Shown: piece by piece, positions 1-11,409 of the stretch
Position numbering within the stretch: the first letter of the stretch is position 1
Layout: the number at the start of each line of letters is the position of its first letter
Assembly (NCBI GenBank): GCA_003254885.1
Contig: QANT01001678.1
Span: 1 to 29,081 of the forward strand
From: Purshia tridentata
Taxonomy: Eukaryota; Streptophyta; Magnoliopsida; Rosales; Rosaceae
Direction: 5' to 3'
DNA length: 29,081 nucleotides
Notes under the pieces: model-generated
The model's database searches: none
Seen by the model: only the letters and a program-made list of their open reading frames with translations
Told to the model about the DNA's origin: nothing
Program-made: the position numbers and the translations under genes

Positions 1-192
1 AACAAAGCTTTTCAATTTATTTCTTTTTCCTTTTGCTATTAAAAAAATCAACCCTCTTCAACTATTTTCCATATCCTTTCTCTTCAATTTTCTCAGCAAC
101 CAAACGAAACCTAAATTCCCAAACAAAAATACACAAAAACATAAAATTGAGCTAGCTTACAGCTGAAGAGCTTCGAGAAGCTTGCCGTGCTC

Positions 193-267
193 ATGCTTCG
201 TACAGCTGTCTCTGGACTTGGTAATCGTATATGGCTTCCGGATCTTCTTACTCTAATCTTTTGGTGA
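193..267 (+). promoter_or_regulatory. Upstream ORF overlapping the start of the 98-aa frame
   Basis: The first ATG of the leader, at 193, opens a 24-codon frame that ends at the TGA at 265-267. It runs past the ATG at 231 in a different frame. If both lie in one transcript, ribosomes starting at 193 would miss the 231 start, so the uORF would lower translation. That the two share a transcript is assumed. Confidence 0.35.
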
Positions 268-527
268 CAACGACGATACAAGCAGTCGTACTAGTCGCGA
301 TCATAGCTGCTGTAGTAGTTGTCATCGGCTACAACGACATGAAATTGGTGGGATCAAAGAAGTGTATAGTGAGTCTGCTGAAGAGAGAAGTGGGGGGAGT
401 GAAATCGGCATTGAGGATGAAGGTGAAGTTGAATTGGCGGCAAGTTCAGGCGATGGACAGAGAGAGCTCTGGTGGAGTTGAAGAAGAAGAAGAAGAGGAA
501 GAAGGCATTCACGGATGCCATTTTTGA
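231..527 (+). CDS. Possible small single-span membrane protein, 98 aa, unrecognised
   Basis: An intronless 98-codon frame starts at the ATG at 231 after a pyrimidine- and A-rich leader typical of plant 5' UTRs. Residues about 9-33 are a long run of Val, Ile, Ala and Leu that can form one transmembrane helix or signal anchor. A basic stretch (Lys, Arg) follows at about 37-70, then eight consecutive Glu near the C-terminus. I do not recognise the family. The helix followed by a basic segment suggests a small membrane-anchored protein with a cytosolic tail, but this is inference. An upstream ATG at 193 opens an overlapping frame. The Glu run comes from a GAA/GAG repeat, so the tail could be low-complexity chance. 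The locus could instead be a longer spliced gene or a transcript leader. Confidence 0.45.
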   Translation: MASGSSYSNLLVTTTIQAVVLVAIIAAVVVVIGYNDMKLVGSKKCIVSLLKREVGGVKSALRMKVKLNWRQVQAMDRESSGGVEEEEEEEEGIHGCHF

Positions 528-1800
528 TCTACAAGGTGTTCAATCGTTGGCTTCACCACTTCAGTGGAAAAAGAGATTGGATTTGAGAAGAAGTAAGAGG
601 GAGAGAGTGAGAGAAATCTGGGAGGGGGGATGAAACTGAAAGACGTGAAAAATGAATGGGTAAAAACAAGGAAGGGAAGGGAGAAAATCGTAATTCAAGA
701 CATGAAATATTCCAACAGAACTGAAAGTGGGCTGGGCCATTGAGTATTGCGTAATTTTGAAACATTTGGACTTGACTATTATGGGAAAACAAATTGTATA
801 GTGATTAATGTGTAATTTGTAAATTATTTTGTGATTTATTTGTAATTTGCTATACTAATTAGCAATAAAAGATGAGTTCATGTTGGAACAGTTAATAGTA
901 AAAAGTTAGTTATTGGGTAAACCAAGCTACAGTTTTATAGATAAAATAATTTTTTTTTTTGTCTGAGGATTATATGACCTAAATTTTCTATGATATCTAT
1001 CTAATTCGACGAACCCTAAAGAGAAAAAATAAAAAACTCATTCTATTTCTATCTAAAGAATGGTAAAGAAAACGTTGGGTTAGTAGCTGGGCTAAGAGAC
1101 AAGTATCCAAGAAGGATGTTTGGACCTTTTAGAGATGGCCCAAATAAATATAAGCAAAGAAAGATATGTTTTGGGCCTTGTATCTTGTGAATCCCAAGTG
1201 AATGCGCGGCTAAATCTATCTACGCGCGCGCGTATGTTATATTTGGTCGTCGCGCCTGGGGCTCGCTTGACAAAATCAACAGATGAGTCATATAATCCGC
1301 GACAGGAAAGCAAAAAGGTCCAAAACAAAAATAGAAAAGAAAGCAAAAAGTATATATTAAGAACAAACCAAACCAGAAAAAGAAAAAACAAACACCCTTT
1401 AATACATTTTTATTTTCAATAATAAAGTGTTAATAGAGTATTAGAGCAGTAGTAATAAGTTAACACCACAACTATGTAATCAAACTATGTATCAACTATC
1501 AAGCACAAATGAATTGAAATTAGAATAAATTCAGAGTTTTATTTCCTCTAATGTAAAAAATAAAAATAAAAATTTATCAGTAAGATATAATTTTGCATAA
1601 ATTTTATTTGTCTAAATTAGTTAGACTGAAAAAGGTACCCAATTTGAAATGTAGATTTCAGAAAATACAGATATGTCGGGCCTGTAAATGCGAGTTGTGG
1701 CAGACGAAGAATGGAATAGAGTAGTAACGTAGTAGAGTGAAGGGTGACAAGTGGGCGAGCAAATATGGAAAATCAGGCAACGTATTGCCTCACTGCCTGT
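528..1800. other. Intergenic, no gene supported
   Basis: This is AT-rich spacer. Overlapping frames of about 100 codons on both strands at 1092-1422 lie in the same low-complexity DNA and have no recognisable domain. A telo-box-like AACCCTAA lies near 1013, and a perfect 14-bp CG-alternating palindrome (TACGCGCGCGCGTA) lies at 1221-1234. I see no transposon ends or RNA genes. Confidence 0.5.
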
Positions 1801-2488
1801 TGTTTTACACTTTCCCTTTCTCTTTCTCTCTCTCTCAAACATATATCCTTCACTCCTTTTCATGCTTAACGCACGTTTGCTCTTCTTTCTCTCTCTAAAC
1901 CAACCACATTGCCTCTACGGTTTCTGGTAGCTTAACCTTGACGCCTTTGTGTTGTGTGTTTCTCTGTCTGTCTGGTCTTTATTTTGTCTGTCTCTGCGAC
2001 TCAATGTGTTGTTTGGTGTGAGCTGGAAACGAACTGATCATTTGGAGGGCGTAATGTACTTCAGTTTTGTCTCTTTGAACTGATCACCATCTGAGATTCG
2101 GTTACTGGGGTTGGTTTTCATTGTTCTCAGTGCGCACATTCTTTTCTGTAATAGCTATACAGTACTCTAGCTGCTGCTCCTTTTGCCCTGCATGTCCCTT
2201 TTCTCTTATCCATTGCAATGATTAAACAAATAGGTTGGAGTGGCTTTGGGCTTTTTGTATTTTTATTATTTTGAATTGAGGGTTCTCATTTCTGAAAGGG
2301 GTCTAATGAGTTCTCTAGAATTTTTATTATTTGAACAGTTTTTCTTCTTTGGCATTCTGTTTCAGTAATTTGATGCATTTTCATTTTGTTGGCTTTGCGA
2401 GTCTGTATTAAAGGGGATTGAAAGATTGGTTTTTGGTGAAATGGGACACTTTTCACATATGGGGGGTTTAGTTTAGGGTTTGGAGAAT
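1801..2488 (+). promoter_or_regulatory. Probable promoter and 5' leader of the RLCK gene
   Basis: A CT-rich tract at about 1808-1837 (TTTCTCTTTCTCTCTCTC) and further T/C-rich sequence to about 2000 resemble pyrimidine-patch plant core promoters and long 5' leaders. The frame before the kinase start at 2489 has no in-frame ATG close by. I could not place the transcription start or decide whether the leader holds an intron. Confidence 0.35.
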
Positions 2489-5400
2489 ATGGGAATGGGC
2501 CCTGATGCTATAAAGGTTGGGATTTGTAATGTGGGAAAATCAAAGGGAAAGAAAAAGCTGAAAGATGATGAAGATGGAGTGACAGGGTGTTGGATGAAGT
2601 TTAGGTTCATGGGGAACTGCATGTCTTCAAGGACCAAAATGGACAGTTCTATAAGTGGCACTAGCACACAATATGGTATAATTAACTTATTTCTATAAAA
2701 TTTTGTATCATTTTACAATGTTTCTTATGCTCAATTTTATGGTTTTTTGTAGCTAGATGTTGCTTGATTCTTTGACAATGTCATAATGTGATTATATATG
2801 TTTGGTGCGCCATGGACATTGATGTTTATCGAAAAATTTGATTAATTCATTGGTTTGAGAGCATGCCATATCATGCACATTTGGCTCATGAACTTTCATA
2901 TTGTGCCTCTTTTAATTCTTTGGCCATATAAATCTTTTACCCTGTGATCATATCTGTTTGTGCACAGTTGCTGAATTTTAGTTTTATTTAGTGATATCCA
3001 TTAGTTTCCAGTTCTGTTATGCTTACTTAATCACTAATAGCTGGGAAATTACAAACATTCAACCATGAGGTGCTCTTCACATTTGTAACTAGTTTTTTAC
3101 TGAATGTCCTAAATTGCATAATTTTTCCATCATGTTTAACTATGATTTTTAACCATGATCTATCATTTAGTTTCAAATTTGACTCATGTTTGCTGGATGC
3201 TCCGCATAATATGGATACAGAGCTAGATTCTTTCTTTTACTGGTTTGGATAAATGCTTTACACGTGTTTGTTTGGCTATATGCGATATGAAATAACTATG
3301 ATTCCAAACTTTTCGGAGGATTTATGGAAAGGTCTTGAAAATTAATGCATCTTATGTAATCCAGTACTAAAGAGCATAGATTTAGTGACATATGTCTCTG
3401 CATGCACATTTCTTAAAGGCATTTAGCATCAGTTGCAGCGTCAGTTGCCCACGCACGCGTGGGCGAGTGATGGAAGAAAAACTCTTTCATAAAGATAACC
3501 TAGGTGGGAGCCTGTGTCATAAAAAGCGCAGACACTTGTGTTCCATAAGGTGTTTGACATGCTTACCATATGTAGGCAGTGCCCTAATCATAGGCCACCT
3601 AATTTCAAACTGTAGTATCCAAATTTTTTATAATACTTAGAAGTTAATTTGTACAAATCTCAGCATATATGCAAAGGATGCTGCCTGTAATGAAAAGTAA
3701 TGATTAGACAAAAAAAATTTAACAAGATACTCAACTCAGGAAAGTGTTATGCTATTGTGGGTTTTGGTGCCTGGTTATGTTAAATCATATTTGATGATAT
3801 AATGTGGTATCGTTTGTGAACCAGCGGAAAGTAAATCCACAAATGACACCAGCAAAGGCCAGCCAGTTGCTCCAGTTGCTTTGTCTTCAACCACCAGTAA
3901 CACAGAAAGTACTCTGTCCACTCCCCATGCAGCTGAGGAACTGAAAGTTGCTTCTCAGCTTCGAAAATTCGCCTTTAATGAGCTTAAGTCAGCAACAAGG
4001 AATTTTAGACGTGAGAGTCTTTTGGGCGAGGGTGGATTTGGTTGTGTATTCAAAGGTTGGATCAATGAACATGGAACTGCTTCAGTAAAACCTGGCACGG
4101 GGCTTCCGGTTGCTGTAAAGACTCTGAACCATGATGGACTGCAGGGTCATAGAGAGTGGCTGGTATGGTGCCTCATTATAACTTGTTTTCTTTCCAATAC
4201 CAATGATTAGGACTTGGGGGTACTCATTACTTCACTTCCATGATTGATGGATAATGTTTTGTCTTTTCCATTTTGCAGGCTGAAGTTACTTATCTTGGTG
4301 ACCTCCTCCATCCTTATTTAGTCAAATTAATTGGTTATTGCATTGAGGATGATCAAAGATTACTTGTGTATGAGTTTATGCCTCGAGGAAGCTTGGAGAA
4401 TCACCTCTTTAGAAGTATGTATTCAAAAATATATCTCCTACAAATCTATTTATTTACAATTTTGTCATCCTTGTGGCATTTTATTTTTTTCATATATATT
4501 TATGGAGTTACCATAACTTCTGAATTTACTCCAAGAAATTAGAGGTCTGAAGGCCTATAATTACTTTGAATTTATTGGAGATACATCTGTAGAATTTTAT
4601 TCCTCTTCACAGCCTCCTTTCATTTCCTTGTTATAACAAGCCTAATTTCTTCTTTTGGCTTGAAGAATTATGTTCACTTTTCATTCTTGCAAGTGATATT
4701 TGAACTATTTTGACTCCTGTTGTATTTACCCTATGACAACTTTTAATATGATCTTGAAGGCTGTAATAATATTGGTGGTAACTTTTTGGTTAATAAATTT
4801 TCTATTAGTACTAACTTTGAAGTGCTGATAAAGTTTTTATGTGTTAGATGCTATATTGCTATTTGATATGCAAAAGTGATAAGATGATCTTAAATTCGAG
4901 GTTACATGTTGTATATTACTTTTTCAATTTTATACTAATCATTTAATAACTATACTTTATGAGGATATGGGATGATACTTACTACTAAAGTTGGACGTGA
5001 ACCACCACTAAATGTGGTGAGGTGGTAAGCATGCTTGTCTCCCGACTCTCCCTCAATGCTTGGGTTTGAGTCGCCACACCTGCACAAAAGGCTATGAGAT
5101 GTTGCCTAGAAAACCAAAACAAAAAAAAAAAAAAGAAGTTGAATGTGTACAAGTGTCTGTACTGTTTGGGATTTTGTCTTTTTTCCTTTTGATATGGGAA
5201 CTGTTTGGGCATTTGTTGTTTGTAAGTAATCTCTCCTGTGCTGGAAAAATGTTTTGAATTCCCTTGGTTACTTAAAGGTTAAAGAATCCCCCGATTCCCC
5301 AATTATGGGGGTTAACGCTTACCGAACCTTCACCTTGCGGTCCTTACCCTCAGTGGAGGGAGGGGACATAACATGACCCACTTTCTTCATAGGGTGTTGA

Positions 5401-7340
5401 CCTTGTGGAGCAGTGTTAGGGATTACTCAGGTCTGAGAATGCAGGTAATCTTCATTGAATCATATATTCTTGACATTAAATGAAAGAATACTTGTACATA
5501 TCTGCACATTTTGGAGGGTATATTTCGTAGGGTAATAAATTTTAAAGTTGTGTGCTCTCCCTGGTTGATTGATCTAGATGGAGATTTCATGATCATATGA
5601 AAATTAGCTAGTAGACAATTTTGTTATGCTTTAGTAATAGTTTTGTTACCCATCAGGGTCCTTGCCTCTTCCTTGGTCCATCAGGTTGAAAATCGCTTTC
5701 GGTGCTGCAAAGGGTCTTGCCTTTCTTCATGAGGAAGCTGAAAGGCCAGTGATTTATCGAGATTTTAAAACATCTAATATCTTGCTGGATGCGGTACGTT
5801 ACTATGTTCAGGTGCAAATTTTCTTTGTTTTGTCCTGACACCTATTTTTTCTAATCAATACTTTACTTATTCCAGGACTACAATGCTAAGCTTTCTGATT
5901 TTGGGCTTGCTAAAGATGGTCCAGAGGGAGATAAAACTCACGTCTCCACCCGAGTGATGGGAACTTATGGTTATGCAGCCCCTGAGTATGTTATGACAGG
6001 TTGGTATCATGAACTGTATGTATCATATTTTTTGCTTTATTCTGAACAGTTTTGCCTGAATTGTGTTATTATTCTGTGCTGCTTATAGATTGGCATTCCT
6101 TGAACCCAAATCTGAAAACTCTTTGGTAGGTACAAGTTCACATATATAGGCAGTCTCAACGAATAATTTTTTCCTTAGCCTCCTAGAGAAGTAAATCTTA
6201 GGAAAAAAACATGACGTATTCCCCCCATGCTGTTAAGACTACCTCCATGGCCATCATGCCAATAGTAATGCAAATAAAGTCACTTCATGTGTGTTTATGT
6301 CATCCTGATAACATTTTTTTACACTCTTCCCTCAACATTCACCTTTACTCTCACCATTGCATGGCCACCTTCCTGCCTCATCTAGAGTTGCATGCATTGA
6401 GTTTATTAGATACCTGTTTATAGATAATGTATCTCCATTAACCTCTGCCTGACTATGAGGAATGACAAGGAAAGAATAACTATACTGCCATGTGCACACT
6501 ATAGTAAATATAACTGCTGTTTTTTCTTTTTCCCTTTATGCAGCTGCTATATTTTTGTTTATGAAAGTTTATTACTAAATTGTTTTCTTATCTAACCTAA
6601 AGGGAGATGAGAAATATACTAACATGTGCATTATGCCTTTCAACCATAGCATAAGATTATTGTCCACTTCTCGGTCTCTTTTGCTTCTCAAACCTCATAA
6701 AATTGTGTGTGAATATATAAATTTGTATGAAGTCTTAATGTAAACTAACGGTTCAAGGAGATTTTGTAATGCATCCAAGTATAATGTGAGGTATCTTCTC
6801 TCAGGACATCTTACTTCAAAAAGTGATGTCTATAGCTTTGGGGTGGTTCTGCTTGAAATGTTGACTGGCCGAAGATCTATGGACAAAAACCGACCCAATG
6901 GGGAGCATAACTTGGTGGAGTGGGCACGCCCACATCTTGGAGAAAGGCGAAGGTTTTATCGACTTCTAGATCCTCGACTTGAAGGTCGCTTCTCAATTAA
7001 AGGTGCTGAAAAGGCACTTAAGTTGGCTGCCCATTGTCTTAGTCGTGACCCAAAGGCTAGACCTCTGATGAGTGAAGTTGTTGAAGTGCTGAAGCCTCTG
7101 CCCAACCTCAAGGACATGGCCTGTTCCTCATCTTACTACCAAGCCTTGCAAGCAGAGCGTCCTGGGTCCAATCCAAACTGTAGAAATGGAGTTAGAGGGG
7201 GGCAGGGCGGGTCCTCAAGGAATGGACAACCAACTAGAAGCCGGTCTTTACCAAATGGTCCGCATGCCTCACCATATCACCTTAACCATCCTCACTGGTC
7301 ACCCAAACCCGTTGCGAAATCACCCATAGCAAAATCATAA
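2489..7340 (+). CDS. PBL34: Receptor-like cytoplasmic kinase, RLCK-VII, PBL34/35/36-like, 485 aa
   Basis: Six exons join in frame: 2489-2675, 3825-4162, 4279-4414, 5657-5793, 5876-5999 and 6805-7340 (1,458 bp with stop). All introns are GT-AG. The N-terminus MGMGPDAIK has Gly2, a lysine-rich patch and Cys, fitting myristoylation and membrane attachment. The kinase domain covers about residues 123-405: Gly loop GEGGFG (130-135), VAVK Lys161, catalytic loop YRDFKTSN with Asp256, DFG 274-276, and activation segment [17 protein letters not shown]. Motifs such as [11 protein letters not shown] and [11 protein letters not shown] place it in the PBL34/35/36 clade. In Arabidopsis these kinases act below lectin-type and other pattern receptors in lipopolysaccharide/3-OH-fatty-acid and chitin immunity; that role is inferred here. 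The Ser/Pro/Asn-rich tail (about 405-485) is a typical RLCK-VII extension. Length and motifs are complete. The start at 2489 is chosen by family alignment; an in-frame TTG precedes it at 2480. Confidence 0.93.
4988..5141 (+). mobile_element. SINE-like retroposon in intron 3 of the RLCK gene
   Basis: The insert has a tRNA-type pol III box A-like stretch (GAGGTGGTAAGCATGC, 5019-5034), a box B-like GGGTTTGAGTC about 30 bases later (near 5062-5072), and an A-rich tail of about 14 A at 5121-5134. A short direct repeat AAGTTG flanks it (4988-4993 and 5136-5141), a possible target-site duplication. Plus-sense orientation follows from the tail. The boxes are degenerate and the flanking repeat is only 6 bp, so SINE is likely but not proven. 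Confidence 0.55.
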
Positions 7341-8328
7341 GATTGAGCTCACTTTCATCTCTTTGATACCCATTTTGTTTCCTTCCATCAGGTGCTATCT
7401 TCGAAGTTATAGGAGAGACTGGGAAAAGAAAAAAAAAATATTGGTGATAGTATTGGAATTCAATGGCAATGTGTTGTTTTGAGGGGGTGAAATTATAAGG
7501 TTTTGCCACACAGCTGAACTAGTGTGGCTAGGGATTTATGTTCAGCATAGAATACTAACAAGAAACATTTATAGGTTTTCATTTTATTGTCTTTTTAATT
7601 TAATCAAAGAAAAAGAACCTTGTAGCTGGTTGTTGTATGCAAAGGTGAAAATGGTGTCATCCATATGTTTGTCTCGTTAGCACCTGTCTTCGTAGGTAGT
7701 CTGCAATCTGAGTTTCTTTGTTTCCTCTACTTAGCTGTTTGATGAAGTGATTGCTATCTGCATGCCTAGGCCCGAACCCTCGGGAGCTTTGAGTGAATAT
7801 GAACTGTATCCTCTAAGAAAACAAAACGAAAAGAAACACAAGAATGAGGACCCATCGACTCAAATTGGGGGCCCATTAACCCTAACCCTTCAAACGGAGG
7901 TGCTCTTCCCAGTCCCATGGTAGAATCCTACTTGTGGGTCTCACGAGATCCCTACCAAAAAAAAAACAAAAAAACGTCACAATTATTATGCACATGGTTT
8001 TTTTGTTCGCTTTCGAGGGTATTAGTATTACAATTAAGATCGGCAAGTCTCTCCTGAACATATATGTTCAAATGATTATCGTCTCCATATGTTCAACTCT
8101 AATACCTTTAATTCAATATCCTTAACAGTGATTATTATTATGTTTGCTAATGACAATCACCACATGCACTTGAACAAATGTCAATCAGCTGTAATCGATT
8201 CGTATTACACTACCAATTTGAGGGCCCAAAAATTGATCGAATTATATCAGGTCGAGAAGTTTTGTGGTTGGATGACCACATTTGGATCTTAGCCGTAAGA
8301 AATTTGACCTCTATGCCATCTTCCTTTC
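7341..8328. other. Intergenic between convergent RLCK and DHQS-like genes
   Basis: This spacer holds the 3' UTRs of two tail-to-tail genes. A stretch at about 7770-7975 has GC-rich patches, telomere-like CCCTAACCCT near 7880 and a run of A at 7958-7975. It could be an old retroposed fragment but I could not assign it. No coding sequence is supported. Confidence 0.5.
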
Positions 8329-10603
8329 TTACTTCTCCACAATGAATTCTTGAATTTCAATTCCTGTATGTCGGGCCCCTCCCTGTAATCTAAGCATGAC
8401 TTCATCTCCAACTTTAAGCGAAGTCACAGGAATTGCAGTTTTTTGCACTTCATTTTCTGCAGCTAATGTAAGTGAAGGTGCAACAACTGTAAGATGAATG
8501 TAGAAAAGATTAAGTAAATAATTCAACGAATAGAGAAGCTGGTTACGGCAGTGAGAGAAGACCTGTGCAGGGACAAACTAAGGCAACTGTTTCTGCATTC
8601 TGCGCAAGGATGCTGTAGAGACTTTGATCATCTGAATCTGTCTGAAGCAGCAAAGGATTAAAAATGTCAATAAAGATATTAAAGTAACAAAATATTTAAC
8701 ATATCAAATTTCATTTCTCTTCGAAAAATCTGTCCTTGGAATTGTTTACTTTATTTTGATGTCAACTTAAGAGACTTCAGAAAGCTTTCCCAATCTAGCT
8801 AGCAAATTATGTTACCCGAAACGTTATCAAAATCCTCTGTATTTTGAGACACATGATGTTTTAAGGAGGGCTTGACCTAACTTACTAGTGTTGTTGATAG
8901 CAGAAGAGCCTTTAATCACATTTTATGGTGGTATTTATTACATACCTTTGCCTCCACAAGGATTAGTGGTCTAGTCTCTATTTTCACTCGACCAACAATC
9001 GCTGTTCGTTGATGGCCTTTCTGATCGACAAGAATAATCTCTTTACCTGCTTTTAACTCTGAGAGGTAGCATGTTTTTCCTCCTGGAACAGCAACATAGG
9101 CATGTACAGGTCCCTGCACATTTCACAAATATATTTGATAAAATAGGCACACTAGATGAAATTTGTTTACTTGTAGAGGTGCAAACAATCGTAAGATTAT
9201 TTACTCACAGCATTCACACGGAAAGGCCTGCTGGCAATGTAATTTGACTCCAAGCATTCTGAATGAACAAGGAATAGTCCTCTGGCAAAGGAACCAACCT
9301 TCAAAGATACTCAGGCTATAAGATTGATGACATCACAAAATGACTAGATCAATATCAATAAAGAGAGCAACATAATAACAGAATTGAGAGTGATAGCATA
9401 CAAGCAGTCCTTCACCAGGTCTCATGAGACTACAGAGATCAACACAAACTCGATCCCCCATTCCAGCTACTTGGACTCGAGTTACAATGGCTTTGGTCAA
9501 GCTCAAAAGATTGCTCGCTTCATCTCTTTTGTTAAAATATTCCTGATAATATTAACCAATATAAGAAAAACAAAAACGCTTACTATACTATAGAAGTCCT
9601 AAAGCCAACAACTAATTACCTTTAAGTCAAGAACTGCTTTTACATCCTCAACTTTTAAAACAACTCCACCCAGACCTTGCTCGAGGGCCTATAAACACAA
9701 AATGATGAACACGTACAGGATTTCAGGATGTATAGAATTCAAGAGGTAGCTCAAAGTTCAAACATGTAATGCTCGTTTCACTTGTCTTGATCTTAGCACA
9801 TTTGATTTATACCTCAAGGAAGATTTGTGCTTCGACAGGGGTTTTCGAGATGGCAAACACTGTTTTTTGACTCCCTTGAAATGCTGCAACTATATTCTCT
9901 GCGGGTATGACCTATGAAACAACAAACAGGCGCTAAACTTCACTTGAAAAGAAAAACAAACAAGACAAGTAAACCAGGAAGTTTCAGAAAAGTGAGCATT
10001 TTCCTAATCAGTTAGCTATAAGTATACCTGCCAATCTAGTAAATCAACAACAACATTTTCCGCGAACCCGTTTGCCAGTTGAAGCTGCTCTAACTCTTGG
10101 GGATTAGAAACCTCAAGAATTGTGGCAACTCTTATATTCTCACTGTCGAAAATCCCTCCTTGTTGGAAAAAGAGAGGATGTATTAACGCCATTGCTGCTC
10201 ATAAGCAACACACAAATCATCCACAATGAGAAAACTAAATTCTATGATCCATGGAACACCATAAACGCAAATCAAGCTTCTACAACAATGTAAACGGAAT
10301 TCCACCAAAACCTCCAAATGGGTACGCCTATAATTGTAAAGTTTTTGCACTTATGAATATCTATACAAGTTGAATGAGCTTACAGGACCAGTCAGCGGCA
10401 AGTTCGCGACGTTGAGAAGAGAATATGAAGGTGTTCCAGCCTCTCTCCACGGAGGCCGTCATGACCTCCTTGTTCTCCGTCCATACCCACACCCTCTTCG
10501 ACTTCCCGTACGTCCCCGAAGATGACGTCGTAGAAGAATCAATAGCGGCAGAACAATTCTGGGCACATTGCGTTGCCTTTTTACCATTATTATTAGCTTC
10601 CAT
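8329..10603 (-). CDS. 3-dehydroquinate synthase II (DHQS-prime, archaeal/prokaryotic type) homologue, 396 aa
   Basis: Nine exons read on the minus strand: 10603-10384, 10194-10028, 9911-9813, 9688-9620, 9542-9402, 9298-9209, 9113-8946, 8641-8563 and 8486-8329 (1,191 bp). Every junction is GT-AG and keeps frame. Family landmarks are the N-terminal [24 protein letters not shown] region (here [16 protein letters not shown]), [64 protein letters not shown] and the C-terminal [19 protein letters not shown]. This is the family of archaeal enzymes that make dehydroquinate from an amino-dideoxy-heptulosonate precursor in place of classical AroB. Plants carry it as a single gene besides classical DHQS, and its plant role is not established. 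The ATG at 10603 is used because it gives the conserved MEANNNGKK start; an upstream in-frame ATG at 10657 would add 18 residues. No clear transit peptide is visible. Confidence 0.92.
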
Positions 10604-11409
10604 TGAGTATCTATGTGAGGAAATCAATCTGCAAATGTTCCATTTATCTGCAAACATTAATCAATAAACAAAAAGAAAATAAGAAATAATTAAAGTGACT
10701 GAAGCTATTCAGAATTTGAAGGCACGGAGTCACCTGGATGGGGAGTGAAGCAGCGGATTCCGACCAAAGAAGCAGAATGCAGCGCAGCCATTTCACTTCC
10801 TCTCCTATGGAGGAGTGGAGAAATACCATCCAGTAGGCGCCAAGAAACCCAACTGTCGCTCCATATTTTTTTTTTGTGACTGTGCCAAAACGATGGCGTT
10901 TAAGGAATGACCCGAACTCCGTTTAAGAAAAGTAACGACCCAAAATAGAGCCTCAAATAGCTTGGGCCTGACCTTACCGGCGGTCAATTTCATTCCGGCC
11001 CACAACCCTGGCTTGAAGGGTAAACTCAAACAAAAAAATTAAAATAAAATTATATTGAGAGTAAAGCATTGAACTTTTTTTTGGTCGAAAAAAAAAGTAT
11101 TGAACTGTATTACTTTGCAATTGGACGGGCAAGTTTTTAAGGGGTAAAGAAAGAAAATTGGAGGTACATTTAGAATTCCCTAAATTGCTGTCGTTTCCAA
11201 TTAATAAAGATAATAGGATTCAAACCAAAAACTAAAATGATCATAACAATGAAAAATACTCAATCATATGAGTATATGAACACCACATTATTAATTCTAT
11301 GGACCTAATTTTACAAGAAGCCCAACTACAAAAAGTGAAAAGTTTGTCATTGTCTCAAGACTAGAAATGAAAACAAAGAGTTGCATGCTCCTTAGTTTTG
11401 TTATTTTAC
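10604..11409. other. Spacer: DHQS-like promoter/leader and epimerase 3' flank
   Basis: The two minus-strand genes are head-to-tail, so this DNA holds the promoter and leader of the DHQS-like gene and the downstream flank of the epimerase gene. Short frames at 10644-11029 on the minus strand contain no recognisable domain. T-runs lie at 10866 and 11076. I see no mobile element. Confidence 0.5.

Noticed and set aside
1092..1422. Two frames of about 100 codons on opposite strands
   Set aside because: They overlap each other in low-complexity DNA and show no domain, splice context or leader.
7770..7975. Possible retroposon with A-rich end and telomere-like CCCTAACCCT
   Set aside because: No flanking direct repeat or pol III boxes found. 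The A-run alone is not enough.
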